This document shows positions 17,587-26,721 of a stretch of 64,000 bases of DNA, one piece after another. Under the pieces are notes generated by a model that did not search any database, was not told the origin of the DNA, and saw only the letters and a program-made list of their open reading frames with translations. Location of the stretch: assembly GCF_016908395.1 (NCBI RefSeq), contig NZ_JAFBDU010000007.1, positions 62,001 to 126,000 of the forward strand, given 5' to 3'. Numbering within the stretch: the stretch's first letter is position 1; each line of letters opens with the position of its first letter. This DNA comes from Metabacillus crassostreae (GTDB lineage: Bacteria; Bacillota; Bacilli; Bacillales; Bacillaceae). A program made the position numbers and the translations under genes.

Positions 17587-18339
17587 GTGGACCGAATCGA
17601 ATCTGTAAAAAACTCTAAAGTAAAACAATGGCGTAAGCTGCACACAAAAAAAGAACGTGAAGCAACAGGCACATATATTATAGAAGGATTACATTTAGTT
17701 GAAGAAGCATTAAAAACGAAAGATATTATTAAGGATTTAATTGTGTGCGAAGATATCACGATGCCAACACATTGGAATGTAGATGGCTTAAATATAATTT
17801 TAGTGACAAATGAGATCATGAAGGCTATAAGTGATACAGAAGCTCCACAAGGTGTTGCGGCAATTTGTGAATTTCAAAACCAGCATACACCAGACACATG
17901 GCAGAAAATCCTTTTAGTTGATAGTGTTCAAGATCCGGGTAATCTTGGGACAATTATTCGTACAGCTGATGCTGCAGGGATTGATGGTGTTATTTTAGGA
18001 GAAGGAACAGTTGATCATTATAATTCAAAGGTTATACGATCTAGTCAAGGCTCCATTTTTCACTTGCCTATTGTGAAGGGAAACTTGTTAGAAAAGATAA
18101 TAGGTTATAAGGAACAGCAAATTCCGATTTACGGAACTTCTTTACAAAATGCGATAAGTTATAAAGAAGTAGAATCATCTGAGCAATTTTGCTTAATTAT
18201 TGGTAATGAAGGTAGTGGAGTTAACGCTGATTTACTTGAGAAAACAGATGAAAACTTATTCATTCCAATATATGGTGGTGCTGAATCATTAAATGTTGCG
18301 ATTGCAGCAGGAATTCTCTTATATCATTTACGTGGGTAG
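17587..18339 (+). CDS. ysgA: TrmH/SpoU-family RNA 2'-O-methyltransferase YsgA
   Basis: SPOUT-class RNA methyltransferase using S-adenosylmethionine. The N-terminal substrate-binding domain covers about residues 1-95. The C-terminal SPOUT knot shows motif 1 DPGNLGTIIRTADAAG, motif 2 LIIGNEGSG and motif 3 SLNVAIAAGILLYHLRG. The target RNA is not known with certainty. The GTG at 17587 is preferred because AAAGGGG is then 7 nt away and the N-terminus (M)DRIESVKN aligns with B. subtilis; an ATG at 17581 also exists. It precedes the pheST unit as in B. subtilis. Confidence 0.92.
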   Translation: MDRIESVKNSKVKQWRKLHTKKEREATGTYIIEGLHLVEEALKTKDIIKDLIVCEDITMPTHWNVDGLNIILVTNEIMKAISDTEAPQGVAAICEFQNQHTPDTWQKILLVDSVQDPGNLGTIIRTADAAGIDGVILGEGTVDHYNSKVIRSSQGSIFHLPIVKGNLLEKIIGYKEQQIPIYGTSLQNAISYKEVESSEQFCLIIGNEGSGVNADLLEKTDENLFIPIYGGAESLNVAIAAGILLYHLRG

Positions 18340-18341
18340 CC

Positions 18342-18370
18342 TTGCAGTAACATTTTGTTTTGATTATAAT
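18342..18370 (+). promoter_or_regulatory. Sigma-A promoter of pheS-pheT
   Basis: TTGCAG (18342-18347) and TATAAT (18365-18370) with a 17-nt spacer, starting three bases after the ysgA stop codon. Confidence 0.85.
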
Positions 18371-18384
18371 AGTATAGAAATTAC

Positions 18385-18646
18385 ATATGAAACAAAACGA
18401 TGACAGAGCATAGTAATTTATCATTCGTTCATTCAGGGATAAAGTGCCTTAGACTGAAAGCACTTTTATGAAAGAGATAAATGAATTCACCTCTCGAGTT
18501 GACACTTAGACCATATGATAAATATGTAAAGGTGTTCCGGTTTTTACCGTTATGGAAATGAAGTGAGTCGTACGAGTTTTTCTATGTGCGATTAACAAGG
18601 GTGGTAACGCGAATTCAAACTCGTCCCTTTCTGGGGCGGGTTTTTT
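18385..18646 (+). ncRNA. T-box leader of pheST (tRNA-Phe responsive)
   Basis: The T-box AAGGGTGGTAACGCG is at 18597-18611 and is followed by the terminator ACTCGTCCC/GGGGCGGGT with a T6 run (18618-18646). The specifier appears to be TTC (Phe) at 18486-18488 in the context ATGAATTCACC. This predicts antitermination by uncharged tRNA-Phe. Confidence 0.92.
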
Positions 18647-18731
18647 ATTTTGCAAAAAAAGCTACTTTTAGAATGGCTTTAGTAATTAAACAAATGAAGT
18701 AAAACAGAAAGCCTAAAATAAGGAGGAAAAA

Positions 18732-19769
18732 ATGATGCAGGAGCAATTAAAACAGCTGCAACAAGAAGCGCTTGAAAAGATTGAACAAGCGCAGGAACTA
18801 AAAGCGTTGAATGATATACGTGTTGCATACTTAGGAAAGAAAGGCCCTATTACAGAAGTGCTACGTGGAATGGGGAAATTGTCTGCTGAAGAACGACCAG
18901 TAATGGGAGCTCTAGCAAATGAAGTTCGTGAAGTGATCGCAAATGCTATTTCAGGTAAGCAAGAGCATTTAGAACAGTTAGCAGTAGAAAAAAGACTAGC
19001 AAATGAAACAATTGATGTTACGTTACCGGGACGACCTGTAAAAGTAGGAAATCATCACCCAATAACAGCGGTTGTAGAAGAAATAGAAGATCTTTTCCTA
19101 GGAATGGGCTATCAAATTGCAGAAGGACCTGAAGTTGAAACAGATTATTTCAACTTTGAAGCATTAAATCTTCCAAAGGGTCATCCAGCTCGCGATATGC
19201 AGGATTCATTTTATATCACGGAAGAATTACTTTTACGTACACATACTTCCCCAGTACAAGCTAGAACAATGCAAAAACATGAAGGTCAGGGACCAGTGAA
19301 AATTATTTGTCCTGGTAAGGTATACCGTCGTGATAATGATGATGCAACACATTCTCATCAATTCACACAAATTGAAGGACTTGTTGTTGATGAAAACATT
19401 AGCATGAGTGATCTTAAAGGTACTCTTGAAGTGTTTGCGAAGAAAATGTTTGGTGAAGAACGTGAAATTCGCCTACGTCCTAGCTTCTTCCCATTTACTG
19501 AGCCTTCAGTTGAAGTTGATGTGTCTTGCTTCTTATGCAGTGGAAAAGGCTGCAAAGTTTGTAAAAAGACAGGATGGATTGAAATGTTAGGGGCTGGAAT
19601 GGTCCATCCAAATGTACTTAAAATGGCTGGTTTTGATCCGGAAAAATATACTGGCTTTGCATTTGGAATCGGTGGAGAGCGTATTGCTATGTTAAAGTAC
19701 GGTATTGACGATATCCGACATTTCTACACAGATGATGTGCGTTTCTTAAAACAATTTAAACGAGCGTAA
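18732..19769 (+). CDS. pheS: Phenylalanyl-tRNA synthetase alpha subunit
   Basis: Catalytic subunit of the alpha2beta2 synthetase. The N-terminal coiled coil (about residues 1-90) binds tRNA, and the class II core follows. Visible motifs are motif 2 around [19 protein letters not shown] and motif 3 [17 protein letters not shown] near the C-terminus. [18 protein letters not shown] is a Cys-rich insert common in bacillar PheS. Length is 345 aa. AGGAGG lies 5 nt before the first of two adjacent ATGs. It is co-transcribed with pheT 16 nt downstream. Confidence 0.98.
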   Translation: MMQEQLKQLQQEALEKIEQAQELKALNDIRVAYLGKKGPITEVLRGMGKLSAEERPVMGALANEVREVIANAISGKQEHLEQLAVEKRLANETIDVTLPGRPVKVGNHHPITAVVEEIEDLFLGMGYQIAEGPEVETDYFNFEALNLPKGHPARDMQDSFYITEELLLRTHTSPVQARTMQKHEGQGPVKIICPGKVYRRDNDDATHSHQFTQIEGLVVDENISMSDLKGTLEVFAKKMFGEEREIRLRPSFFPFTEPSVEVDVSCFLCSGKGCKVCKKTGWIEMLGAGMVHPNVLKMAGFDPEKYTGFAFGIGGERIAMLKYGIDDIRHFYTDDVRFLKQFKRA

Positions 19770-19785
19770 ATAGGAGGATTTAAAC

Positions 19786-22200
19786 ATGTTTGTTTCATAT
19801 AAATGGTTAGCAGAATATGTTGATTTATCAGGCATTACTCCAGATGAATTAGCAGAAAAAATTACACGTAGCGGAATTGAAGTTGAAGGTGTAGATGTCT
19901 TAAATGAAGGCATGAAGGGTGTAGTGGTCGGGCATGTTGTAGAAAAAGAACAACATCCAGATGCAGATAAACTTAATAAATGTCAGGTTGATCTAGGTAA
20001 TGGTGAGCTTGTTCAAATTATTTGTGGAGCAAAAAATGTTGATAAAGGTCAAAAGGTAGCTGTTGCGACTGTTGGTGCTGTACTACCTGGCAACTTTAAA
20101 ATAAAAAAAGCTAAACTTCGTGGTGAGGTTTCTAATGGAATGATTTGTTCGCTACAAGAACTTGGTATTGAGTCAAAGCTAGTGGCAAAAGAATATTCTG
20201 AAGGTATTTTTGTTTTTCCTAGTGATGTTGAAGTTGGAAAAGATGCACTAGCACAATTAAACCTTGATGATGCGGTTCTTGAGTTAGGGTTAACGCCAAA
20301 TCGCTCAGATGCATTAAGCATGTTAGGTGTTGCACATGAAGTGGCAGCAATTTTAAGCCGGGAAGTTAAATACCCAGAGATTTCTTATGACAAATCTTCG
20401 GAAAAAGCTTCAGCTGTTGTAAGTGTCAATGTTGATGCAACAGAAGATAACCCACTATACATTGCTAAAGTGATTAAAAATGTTACAGTTGCACCTTCAC
20501 CACTATGGATGCAAACACAATTAATGGCAGCAGGAATTCGTCCACACAATAATGTTGTCGACATAACAAATTTTGTTCTATTAGAATATGGCCAACCATT
20601 GCATGCTTTCGATTATGATCGTTTTGGTTCAAAGGAAGTACTTGTTCGTCGTGCTAATGATGGTGAAAAGATCGTGACGTTAGATGATCAAGAACGTACG
20701 CTAACATCTGAACATTTAGTGATAACAAATGGAACAGAACCAGTAGCATTAGCTGGTGTGATGGGTGGAGCAAATTCTGAAGTTCAAAATGATACAAAAA
20801 CAATATTATTAGAATCTGCATTATTTAATGGTCAACGAATTCGAACTGCTTCAAAAGATCATGGTTTAAGAAGTGAAGCTAGTGCTCGTTATGAAAAAGG
20901 AGTAGATCCGAATCGTGTTCAAGCTGCAGCAGAGCGTGCAGCACAACTGATCTCCTTATATGCAGGTGGAGAGGTTTTAGAAGGATCTGTTGAAGTTCAG
21001 TCAGCTTCATTTGAACCAGCTGTTGTGCAAACTACAGTTGAGAAGGTAAATAGAATCTTGGGAATGAATATTTCTGGTGAAGAAATGAAATCTATCTTTG
21101 ACCGTCTGCAATTTGATGTTGAGCTTGATGGATCTACATTGACTGTAACTGTTCCAACTCGCCGTGGAGATATTACTATTGAAGAGGATTTAGTTGAGGA
21201 AGTAGCAAGACTATATGGTTATGATAATATTCCAACTACATTACCAGTAGGTCAAGCAATTCCAGGTAAATTAACGGCATATCAAGAAAAACGTCGTAAA
21301 GCACGTCGTTATCTAGAAGGAACAGGTTTATATCAAGCAATCACTTATTCATTAACAAGTGAAGAAAAAGCTGCTAAATATGCTTTAGAAACAGCAGAAT
21401 TAACAAAGCTTTCATTGCCAATGAGTGAAGAGCGAAGTGTGCTACGTTTAAGTCTACTTCCTCATTTATTAGATGCATTAAGATATAATGTAGCAAGACA
21501 AATTGATCAAGTTGCTTTATATGAAGTGAGTTCTGTTTTTCTATCACAAGGAAAAGATACTCAACCACTTGAAAAAGAAAGATTATCAGCTGCAATAACA
21601 GGTTTATGGCACTCACATTCATGGCAAGGTGAGAAGAAGCCAGTTGATTTTTATGTTGCTAAAGGAATAGTTGATGGTCTTGTTTCATTATTAGGCTTAA
21701 CAAATCAAATTGAGTATAAGCAAGCAAAACGTGAAGGTATGCATCCTGGACGCACAGCAGAAATCTATTTAGGCGATAAGCTTGTTGGTTTTGTAGGTCA
21801 AATTCACCCTACTGTTCAAAAAGAATTAGATCTAAATGAAACCTATGTATTTGAGTTATCTTTAGAAGATCTATTAACTTTTGATGTTGAAGAAACACGC
21901 TTTGAGGTTATTCCACGTCATCCTTCTATCACGAGAGATATCGCTCTTGTTGTTGAAAAAAATGTTGTAGCAGGTGATATTGAGAAGGTAATCACTGAAG
22001 CTGGCGGAAAAATGTTAAAAGATGTGTCTGTTTTTGATTTATACGAAGGAGATCGTCTTGAAGAAGGTAAAAAATCGGTTGCTTTCTCATTACGTTATTT
22101 CGATCCAGAAAGAACATTAACAGATGAAGATGTGACAAAGGTCCATGATAAAGTACTAAAAGCTGTTGAAGAAAAAGTGAATGCTTCTTTACGTGGATAA
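19786..22200 (+). CDS. pheT: Phenylalanyl-tRNA synthetase beta subunit
   Basis: 804-aa partner of PheS. Domains in order: tRNA-binding EMAP-like domain (about 40-150), B3/B4 editing domain that hydrolyses Tyr-tRNA-Phe (about 215-385), B5 domain (about 410-480), catalytic-like core, and the C-terminal anticodon-binding FDX-ACB domain (about 710-804, starting near [17 protein letters not shown]). TAGGAGG precedes the ATG. It is the second gene of the T-box-controlled operon and ends in a very regular terminator. Confidence 0.98.
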   Translation: MFVSYKWLAEYVDLSGITPDELAEKITRSGIEVEGVDVLNEGMKGVVVGHVVEKEQHPDADKLNKCQVDLGNGELVQIICGAKNVDKGQKVAVATVGAVLPGNFKIKKAKLRGEVSNGMICSLQELGIESKLVAKEYSEGIFVFPSDVEVGKDALAQLNLDDAVLELGLTPNRSDALSMLGVAHEVAAILSREVKYPEISYDKSSEKASAVVSVNVDATEDNPLYIAKVIKNVTVAPSPLWMQTQLMAAGIRPHNNVVDITNFVLLEYGQPLHAFDYDRFGSKEVLVRRANDGEKIVTLDDQERTLTSEHLVITNGTEPVALAGVMGGANSEVQNDTKTILLESALFNGQRIRTASKDHGLRSEASARYEKGVDPNRVQAAAERAAQLISLYAGGEVLEGSVEVQSASFEPAVVQTTVEKVNRILGMNISGEEMKSIFDRLQFDVELDGSTLTVTVPTRRGDITIEEDLVEEVARLYGYDNIPTTLPVGQAIPGKLTAYQEKRRKARRYLEGTGLYQAITYSLTSEEKAAKYALETAELTKLSLPMSEERSVLRLSLLPHLLDALRYNVARQIDQVALYEVSSVFLSQGKDTQPLEKERLSAAITGLWHSHSWQGEKKPVDFYVAKGIVDGLVSLLGLTNQIEYKQAKREGMHPGRTAEIYLGDKLVGFVGQIHPTVQKELDLNETYVFELSLEDLLTFDVEETRFEVIPRHPSITRDIALVVEKNVVAGDIEKVITEAGGKMLKDVSVFDLYEGDRLEEGKKSVAFSLRYFDPERTLTDEDVTKVHDKVLKAVEEKVNASLRG

Positions 22201-22216
22201 ATGTCGTAATTAAATC

Positions 22217-22247
22217 AAAAAGGAATCATCGAGGATGATTCCTTTTT
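22217..22247 (+). terminator. Terminator of pheST
   Basis: Perfect 14-bp stem AAAAAGGAATCATC/GATGATTCCTTTTT with a GAG triloop. Confidence 0.93.
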
Positions 22248-22280
22248 GATTGCCATTTTTTAACGTAATGTATAGCTTCT

Positions 22281-22380
22281 AGTTTGTCGAAATTTGCAGA
22301 ATCGCCGATAAATCCTCAGAATCGCTGATAAATCCAGAAAATCGCCGATAAATCTTAAAAATCGCTGATAAACTGAACCA
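22281..22380. repeat. 20-bp-period tandem array, opposite orientation (array 2)
   Basis: Units begin at 22301, 22321, 22341 and 22361 as ATCGCCGATA/ATCGCTGATA plus about 10 variable bases, again strictly alternating. Read on the minus strand they are TTTATCAGCGATT and TTTATCGGCGATT, the same unit as array 1. The array also ends in the same way (CTGCAAATTTCGACAAAC). It lies between the pheT terminator and the 3' end of rnhC. Confidence 0.85.
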
Positions 22381-22457
22381 ATCTGTTCGCATGACTGAAA
22401 ATCAGCCTGCATTTCAAGAATTCCGCATCTTTTAAAAGATCACATGAAATGTTGTTT

Positions 22458-23390
22458 TTATCTTTTAGCGATCTTAAGTACTTTTTCGGTATTAGCAAAA
22501 TGCTTTTTCGTAATCGATGCTAAAAATTCCCCACCATTTCTTTTTAAAATCTTCGCAGCAGCTAGATCTACATGAGCTCCAGCACCTTTAGGTATTGTTA
22601 CACCTGCAATATCTGATAACCGATCAAACTCTTTTACAAATGAATACCTTGCAATAATGGAGGCTGCTGCAACTGCCAAATGAATACCTTCAGCCTTTGT
22701 TGAGAAATAGGTTTTTTCATCAGGGATTTTTTTTCCTGCTAAGTGTTTAAAGTATATATTTGGATCTACAAATTGATCAATTAGCAATCCGTCAGGTTTT
22801 TGTGGTGCAATTTTACTTAATAAACGATTAATTGCTTGATTATGTAGTAAAGCTTTCATTTTACCCTGTGACATACCTTGCTGTTGAAGTTCATTATATT
22901 TTTCATTATGTAAAACAAGTAAACTATATGGAATTGTTTTGATAAGATCTTTAGCAATTTCGATAATTTGTGGATCTTTTAAATTTTTTGAATCCTTTAC
23001 ACCTAGTTCTTTAAGCAAAGGAATTTGCTCTTTTTGAACATAAGCAGCAACTACTGTTATAGGTCCGAAGAAATCTCCTGTTCCTACCTCATCTGAACCA
23101 ATAATTGATAAACTTGCAATATTTGAAGGTGGTTGATAACTTGTTGGCGTTTTACTAGATAAAGCTGGCTTTTCTTTCTGCTCTAATTTAGTTCCCCATT
23201 TTGTTGATTCCGCTTCTGCAGATCCACCTTGGAATAAGACCTTACCTGATTTGTATGCAGTAATAGTACATCCATCTATTTTCGCAGAGAAAACAGCTCC
23301 TGGAGGTATTTTTGCTGTTTTATGATTTGAGTAATGAGCATCCATTTTATTAATAATAGATTGATTTACTTTAATAACGGAGTTTGCCAA
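22458..23390 (-). CDS. rnhC: Ribonuclease HIII
   Basis: Cleaves the RNA strand of RNA-DNA hybrids. The N-terminal TBP-like substrate-binding domain (about 1-85, with ITAYKSGKVLFQGG) is characteristic of HIII rather than HII. The catalytic domain shows GSDEVGTGDFFGP with the first acidic pair, GVKDSKNL, and LLIDQFVD. The start is inferred as the TTG at 23390, since AGAAAGGA is then 9 nt away and (M)ANSVIKV aligns with B. subtilis; an ATG at 23399 is too close to the Shine-Dalgarno. Length is 310 aa. It is divergent from zapA. Confidence 0.95.
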   Translation of the reverse strand: MANSVIKVNQSIINKMDAHYSNHKTAKIPPGAVFSAKIDGCTITAYKSGKVLFQGGSAEAESTKWGTKLEQKEKPALSSKTPTSYQPPSNIASLSIIGSDEVGTGDFFGPITVVAAYVQKEQIPLLKELGVKDSKNLKDPQIIEIAKDLIKTIPYSLLVLHNEKYNELQQQGMSQGKMKALLHNQAINRLLSKIAPQKPDGLLIDQFVDPNIYFKHLAGKKIPDEKTYFSTKAEGIHLAVAAASIIARYSFVKEFDRLSDIAGVTIPKGAGAHVDLAAAKILKRNGGEFLASITKKHFANTEKVLKIAKR

Positions 23391-23511
23391 TAGGGACATC
23401 CTTTCTAGTACATGATTTAACTCATTTAAGAGTCTATTGAACTTCTTCCCATATCATTAAGCTTCGTGTTATGATAAGGAATAGGATTTGCAGGAAATGG
23501 AGGATTTATCG

Positions 23512-23769
23512 TTGTCAAATCGCCCTAAATCGAAAACAACAGTAGATATATATGGTCATCAATATTCAATTATTGGTTCAGAAAGTACGAGCCATATTCG
23601 GGCTGTTGCTTCAATTGTTGATGATAAAATGCGAGAGATTAATAGTAAAAACCCTTCTCTTGATATAAATAAGCTAGCTGTGTTAACAGCGGTAAATGTA
23701 GTGCATGACTATCTGAAACTAAAAGAAGACTATGAAAAATTAGAGAAACAATTAATAGAAAAGGATTGA
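23512..23769 (+). CDS. zapA: Cell-division protein ZapA
   Basis: Small FtsZ-associated protein that bundles protofilaments at mid-cell. The N-terminal globular head ([17 protein letters not shown]) is followed by a coiled coil (about 50-85, [17 protein letters not shown]). The start is the TTG at 23512 with GGAGG 8 nt upstream, giving 85 aa, the length of B. subtilis ZapA; an in-frame TTG at 23488 lacks this spacing. It is co-transcribed with yshB 9 nt downstream and divergent from rnhC. Confidence 0.94.
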   Translation: MSNRPKSKTTVDIYGHQYSIIGSESTSHIRAVASIVDDKMREINSKNPSLDINKLAVLTAVNVVHDYLKLKEDYEKLEKQLIEKD

Positions 23770-23778
23770 AGCCAAGAA

Positions 23779-24321
23779 ATGCTAGATTTCGTATTATTTA
23801 TTATTTTAATGTTTGGGATACTAGTCGGCTTAAAACGCGGATTTATCCTTCAATTTATCCATTTAACTGGGTTTGTTGTTGCCTATATAGTAGCATACCA
23901 GTATTTTGATGATCTTGCACCGAAATTAAAGCTTTGGATTCCATACCCTGTAACAAGTGAGGGACCAGCAATACTCACATTATTAAGTGGGGAAGATCTT
24001 GAAGGAGCTTTTTATCGAGCGGTAGCGTTCGTTATATTATTTATAGGAACAAAAATTGTTATGCAAATCATTGGTTCTATGTTAGATTTTGTTGCATTAT
24101 TACCAATATTAAAGCAATTAAATCGTTGGGCTGGTTCAATTTTGGGATTTCTGGAATCATATCTGGTTTTATTCATACTCCTTTTTATCGGCGCATTACT
24201 ACCAATTGAACAAATTCAACTTGCCTTAGATCAATCTGTGCTTGCAGATTTAATTGTGAATCATACTCCATACTTCTCTGATAAAGTTAATGAGCTTTGG
24301 ATTCAATACATATCATCATAA
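23779..24321 (+). CDS. yshB: CvpA-family membrane protein YshB
   Basis: 180-aa protein with four likely transmembrane helices (about 1-18, 22-45, 75-100 and 120-145). GLKRGFILQFIHLTGFVVAYIV fits the CvpA family, named after a protein needed for colicin V production in E. coli; its Bacillus role is unknown. It follows zapA closely and is probably translated from the same mRNA. A long hairpin begins at its stop codon. Confidence 0.88.
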   Translation: MLDFVLFIILMFGILVGLKRGFILQFIHLTGFVVAYIVAYQYFDDLAPKLKLWIPYPVTSEGPAILTLLSGEDLEGAFYRAVAFVILFIGTKIVMQIIGSMLDFVALLPILKQLNRWAGSILGFLESYLVLFILLFIGALLPIEQIQLALDQSVLADLIVNHTPYFSDKVNELWIQYISS

Positions 24322-24434
24322 GAGGCTGACTTAATGAAACAATCCTTCCTCATAATCAATACTGGTTTGAGTGTCATAAATCATTCATTACTAGTGTTGT
24401 ATGAAGGAAAATGTTTTTTTAAGTCAACCTCTTT
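24320..24434 (+). terminator. Long imperfect hairpin ending the zapA-yshB unit
   Basis: AGAGGCTGACTTAA at 24321 pairs with TTAAGTCAACCTCT at 24419-24432, and pairing continues inward (AAACA, CCTT, CAT, CAATACTGG/CTAGTGTTG) to a small apical loop. T6 follows. It is far longer than the other terminators here and may be a small mobile palindrome acting as one. Confidence 0.6.
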
Positions 24435-24490
24435 TTTCTAGAAACAAACTTAAGGTGGGAAACAGTTAAAATACATAACAGATAAACAGT

Positions 24491-24523
24491 AGACCAACTT
24501 GTGAAGATGAATTGGTCTGCTTT
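24491..24523 (+). terminator. Second hairpin between yshB and polX
   Basis: AGACCAA/TTGGTCT stem with a 14-nt loop, followed by GCTTTTC. Between here and polX (24524-24868) no gene is visible; TTGACG at 24583 with TATGAT at 24608 is a loosely spaced candidate promoter. Confidence 0.55.
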
Positions 24524-24881
24524 TCTGATTTTAATTCTAATTTGATAAGATTAACCTATATAGTGATATCTGTAACAAAGTATTGACGTAAAAGATAAAG
24601 GTCATTCTATGATAAAATAGATGGAAGAGTTCTAAAGTGGCTCTGTATTATTAGACTATTTTTTTCGGAAATGATTCAGTACATAATTAAAAGTGGGGCA
24701 AATTTCAAACGTAAACCTGCAAATCGTAAATTATTGTATAAGCCTTTGCTTATAGGTTTAAATAAATAGTTTTGATATTTTATGTTGAAAATAGAATTCA
24801 TCAATACCGGTAAAAAATTGTACATTTGTATTTTTTATTTGTATCATTTTTAATAACAAGTTACATATAGAGGTGAAAAAA

Positions 24882-26609
24882 ATGGAACTACATAAAAAGG
24901 ACGTTATTCGTCTATTAGAAAAGATTGCAGTTTTAATGGAATTAAAAGGGGATAATCCCTTTAAAATATCAGCATTTAGAAAAGCGGCAAATGCACTTGA
25001 AGTTGATGATAGAAGCTTATCACAAATAGATGATTTTACTAAAATCGCAGGAATTGGCAAAGGAACTTCTGCTGTTATTAAAGAGTTTGTTGACTCGGGA
25101 AAATCCGAAGTTCTTGAGCAATTGGAAGAGGAAGTTCCTTCAGGGTTATTACCATTACTAAAGCTACCAGGTCTCGGCGGTAAAAAAATTGCTAAGTTAT
25201 ATAAAGAACTAAATATCGATTGTGTAAATTCTTTAAAGCAAGCATGTGAAGACAATAAAATTCAAGCTTTAGCAGGCTTTGGCAAAAAATCAGAAGAAAA
25301 AATATTAGCTGCTATAGCTGAGATAGGAAATCGACCAGATCGTTTACCGTTAGCTTTTATGCTACCGATATCAGAAGATATTGATCAATATTTGCAGCAA
25401 TGTGAGGGGATAGACAAATTCTCCAAAGCCGGAAGTCTTAGAAGAATGAGGGAGACAATAAAAGACTTAGATTTTATCATTGCAACAAATCAACCTGAAA
25501 AAGTAAGGGATCAGTTATTAGCGATACCAAAGCTTTCTGAAATTATTGCAAGTGGTGACACAAAGGTTTCCATTCAACTTAGCTATGAATATGAGGTTAG
25601 TGTTGATTTTAGATTAGTGAAGCCAGAAGAATTTGCCACAACACTTCATCATTTTACTGGTTCAAAAGACCATAATGTTAGAATGAGACAGCTAGCTAAA
25701 GAGCGTGGAGAAAAAATAAGCGAATATGGCGTTGAAAATATTGAAACAAACGAAGTGAAAACGTTTGAAACAGAAGCAGACTTTTATGAGTATTTTCAAT
25801 TACCACATATTCCACCTGAATTAAGAGAAGATGGAACTGAGGTTGAATTATTTCATCATGAAACAAAGTCAAAGTTAATTACTTTAGATCATATAAAAGG
25901 CGATCTTCATATGCACTCTACCTGGAGTGATGGGGCATACACGATTAGGGAAATGGTTGAGGGATGCAGAAAAAAAGGCTATAAATATATAGCTATTACT
26001 GATCATTCACAATATTTAAAGGTTGCAAATGGATTAACATCAGAACGATTAAGAGCACAACGCAAAGAAATAGATGCTTTAAATGAAGAGTATAGTGATA
26101 TAACCATTTTAGCAGGTGTAGAAATGGATATTTTACCTGATGCAACATTAGATTATGATGATGAATTATTACAAGAGATGGATCTCGTCATTGCCTCTAT
26201 CCATTCGAGTTTTTCACAATCACAGGAAGTGATTATGGACCGCTTAAAAACAGCTTTAAAAAACAATCATGTTGATATCATTGCACATCCAACAGGAAGA
26301 ATTATTGGCAAAAGAAAAGGATATGACGTAGATATAGATATGCTTATTGAGCTGGCAAAAGAAACGAATACCGCACTTGAGTTAAATGCAAATCCTAATC
26401 GTCTAGATTTAAGTTCAGAATATATTAAAAAGGCCCAGGAAGCGGGAGTAAAACTAGTTATTAATACTGATGCTCATAATATTGATATGCTTGAACATAT
26501 GACAATTGGTGTGTCGGCTGCAATAAAAGGCTGGATTAAAAGTGAAAATGTCATAAACACATGGGATATTGACCAATTAAAAGCCTTCTTAGATAGGCAC
26601 CATAATTAA
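24882..26609 (+). CDS. polX: DNA polymerase X with PHP exonuclease domain
   Basis: Family X repair polymerase that fills short gaps in base excision repair; the C-terminal PHP domain supplies 3'-5' exonuclease and AP-endonuclease activity in B. subtilis. N-terminal helix-hairpin-helix elements (AGIGKG; LPGLGGKKIAKLY) come first. The polymerase core has GSLRRMRETIKDLDF with the DxD metal ligands and a third Asp in SVDFRLV. The PHP part (about 335-575) shows HMHSTWSDG, ITDHS, HPTG and NTDAHN. AGAGGTG lies 6 nt before the ATG at 24882. Length is 575 aa, as expected. Confidence 0.96.
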   Translation: MELHKKDVIRLLEKIAVLMELKGDNPFKISAFRKAANALEVDDRSLSQIDDFTKIAGIGKGTSAVIKEFVDSGKSEVLEQLEEEVPSGLLPLLKLPGLGGKKIAKLYKELNIDCVNSLKQACEDNKIQALAGFGKKSEEKILAAIAEIGNRPDRLPLAFMLPISEDIDQYLQQCEGIDKFSKAGSLRRMRETIKDLDFIIATNQPEKVRDQLLAIPKLSEIIASGDTKVSIQLSYEYEVSVDFRLVKPEEFATTLHHFTGSKDHNVRMRQLAKERGEKISEYGVENIETNEVKTFETEADFYEYFQLPHIPPELREDGTEVELFHHETKSKLITLDHIKGDLHMHSTWSDGAYTIREMVEGCRKKGYKYIAITDHSQYLKVANGLTSERLRAQRKEIDALNEEYSDITILAGVEMDILPDATLDYDDELLQEMDLVIASIHSSFSQSQEVIMDRLKTALKNNHVDIIAHPTGRIIGKRKGYDVDIDMLIELAKETNTALELNANPNRLDLSSEYIKKAQEAGVKLVINTDAHNIDMLEHMTIGVSAAIKGWIKSENVINTWDIDQLKAFLDRHHN

Positions 26610-26721
26610 AAAGATCAACTATTATGATGAAAAAGATATATTGATGAACACATGGATAAAGTGAAAAGGTGCTAGTGCTACTTAGAAAAAGTACATTGCA
26701 TTTCATAGGAGGTTTATCGTT

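Noticed and set aside
22281-22380. Possible DnaA-box cluster or replication origin
   Set aside because: TTATCRGCGATT does not match the DnaA box TTATNCACA, and gene context (pheT-rnhC) is far from the oriC neighbourhood.
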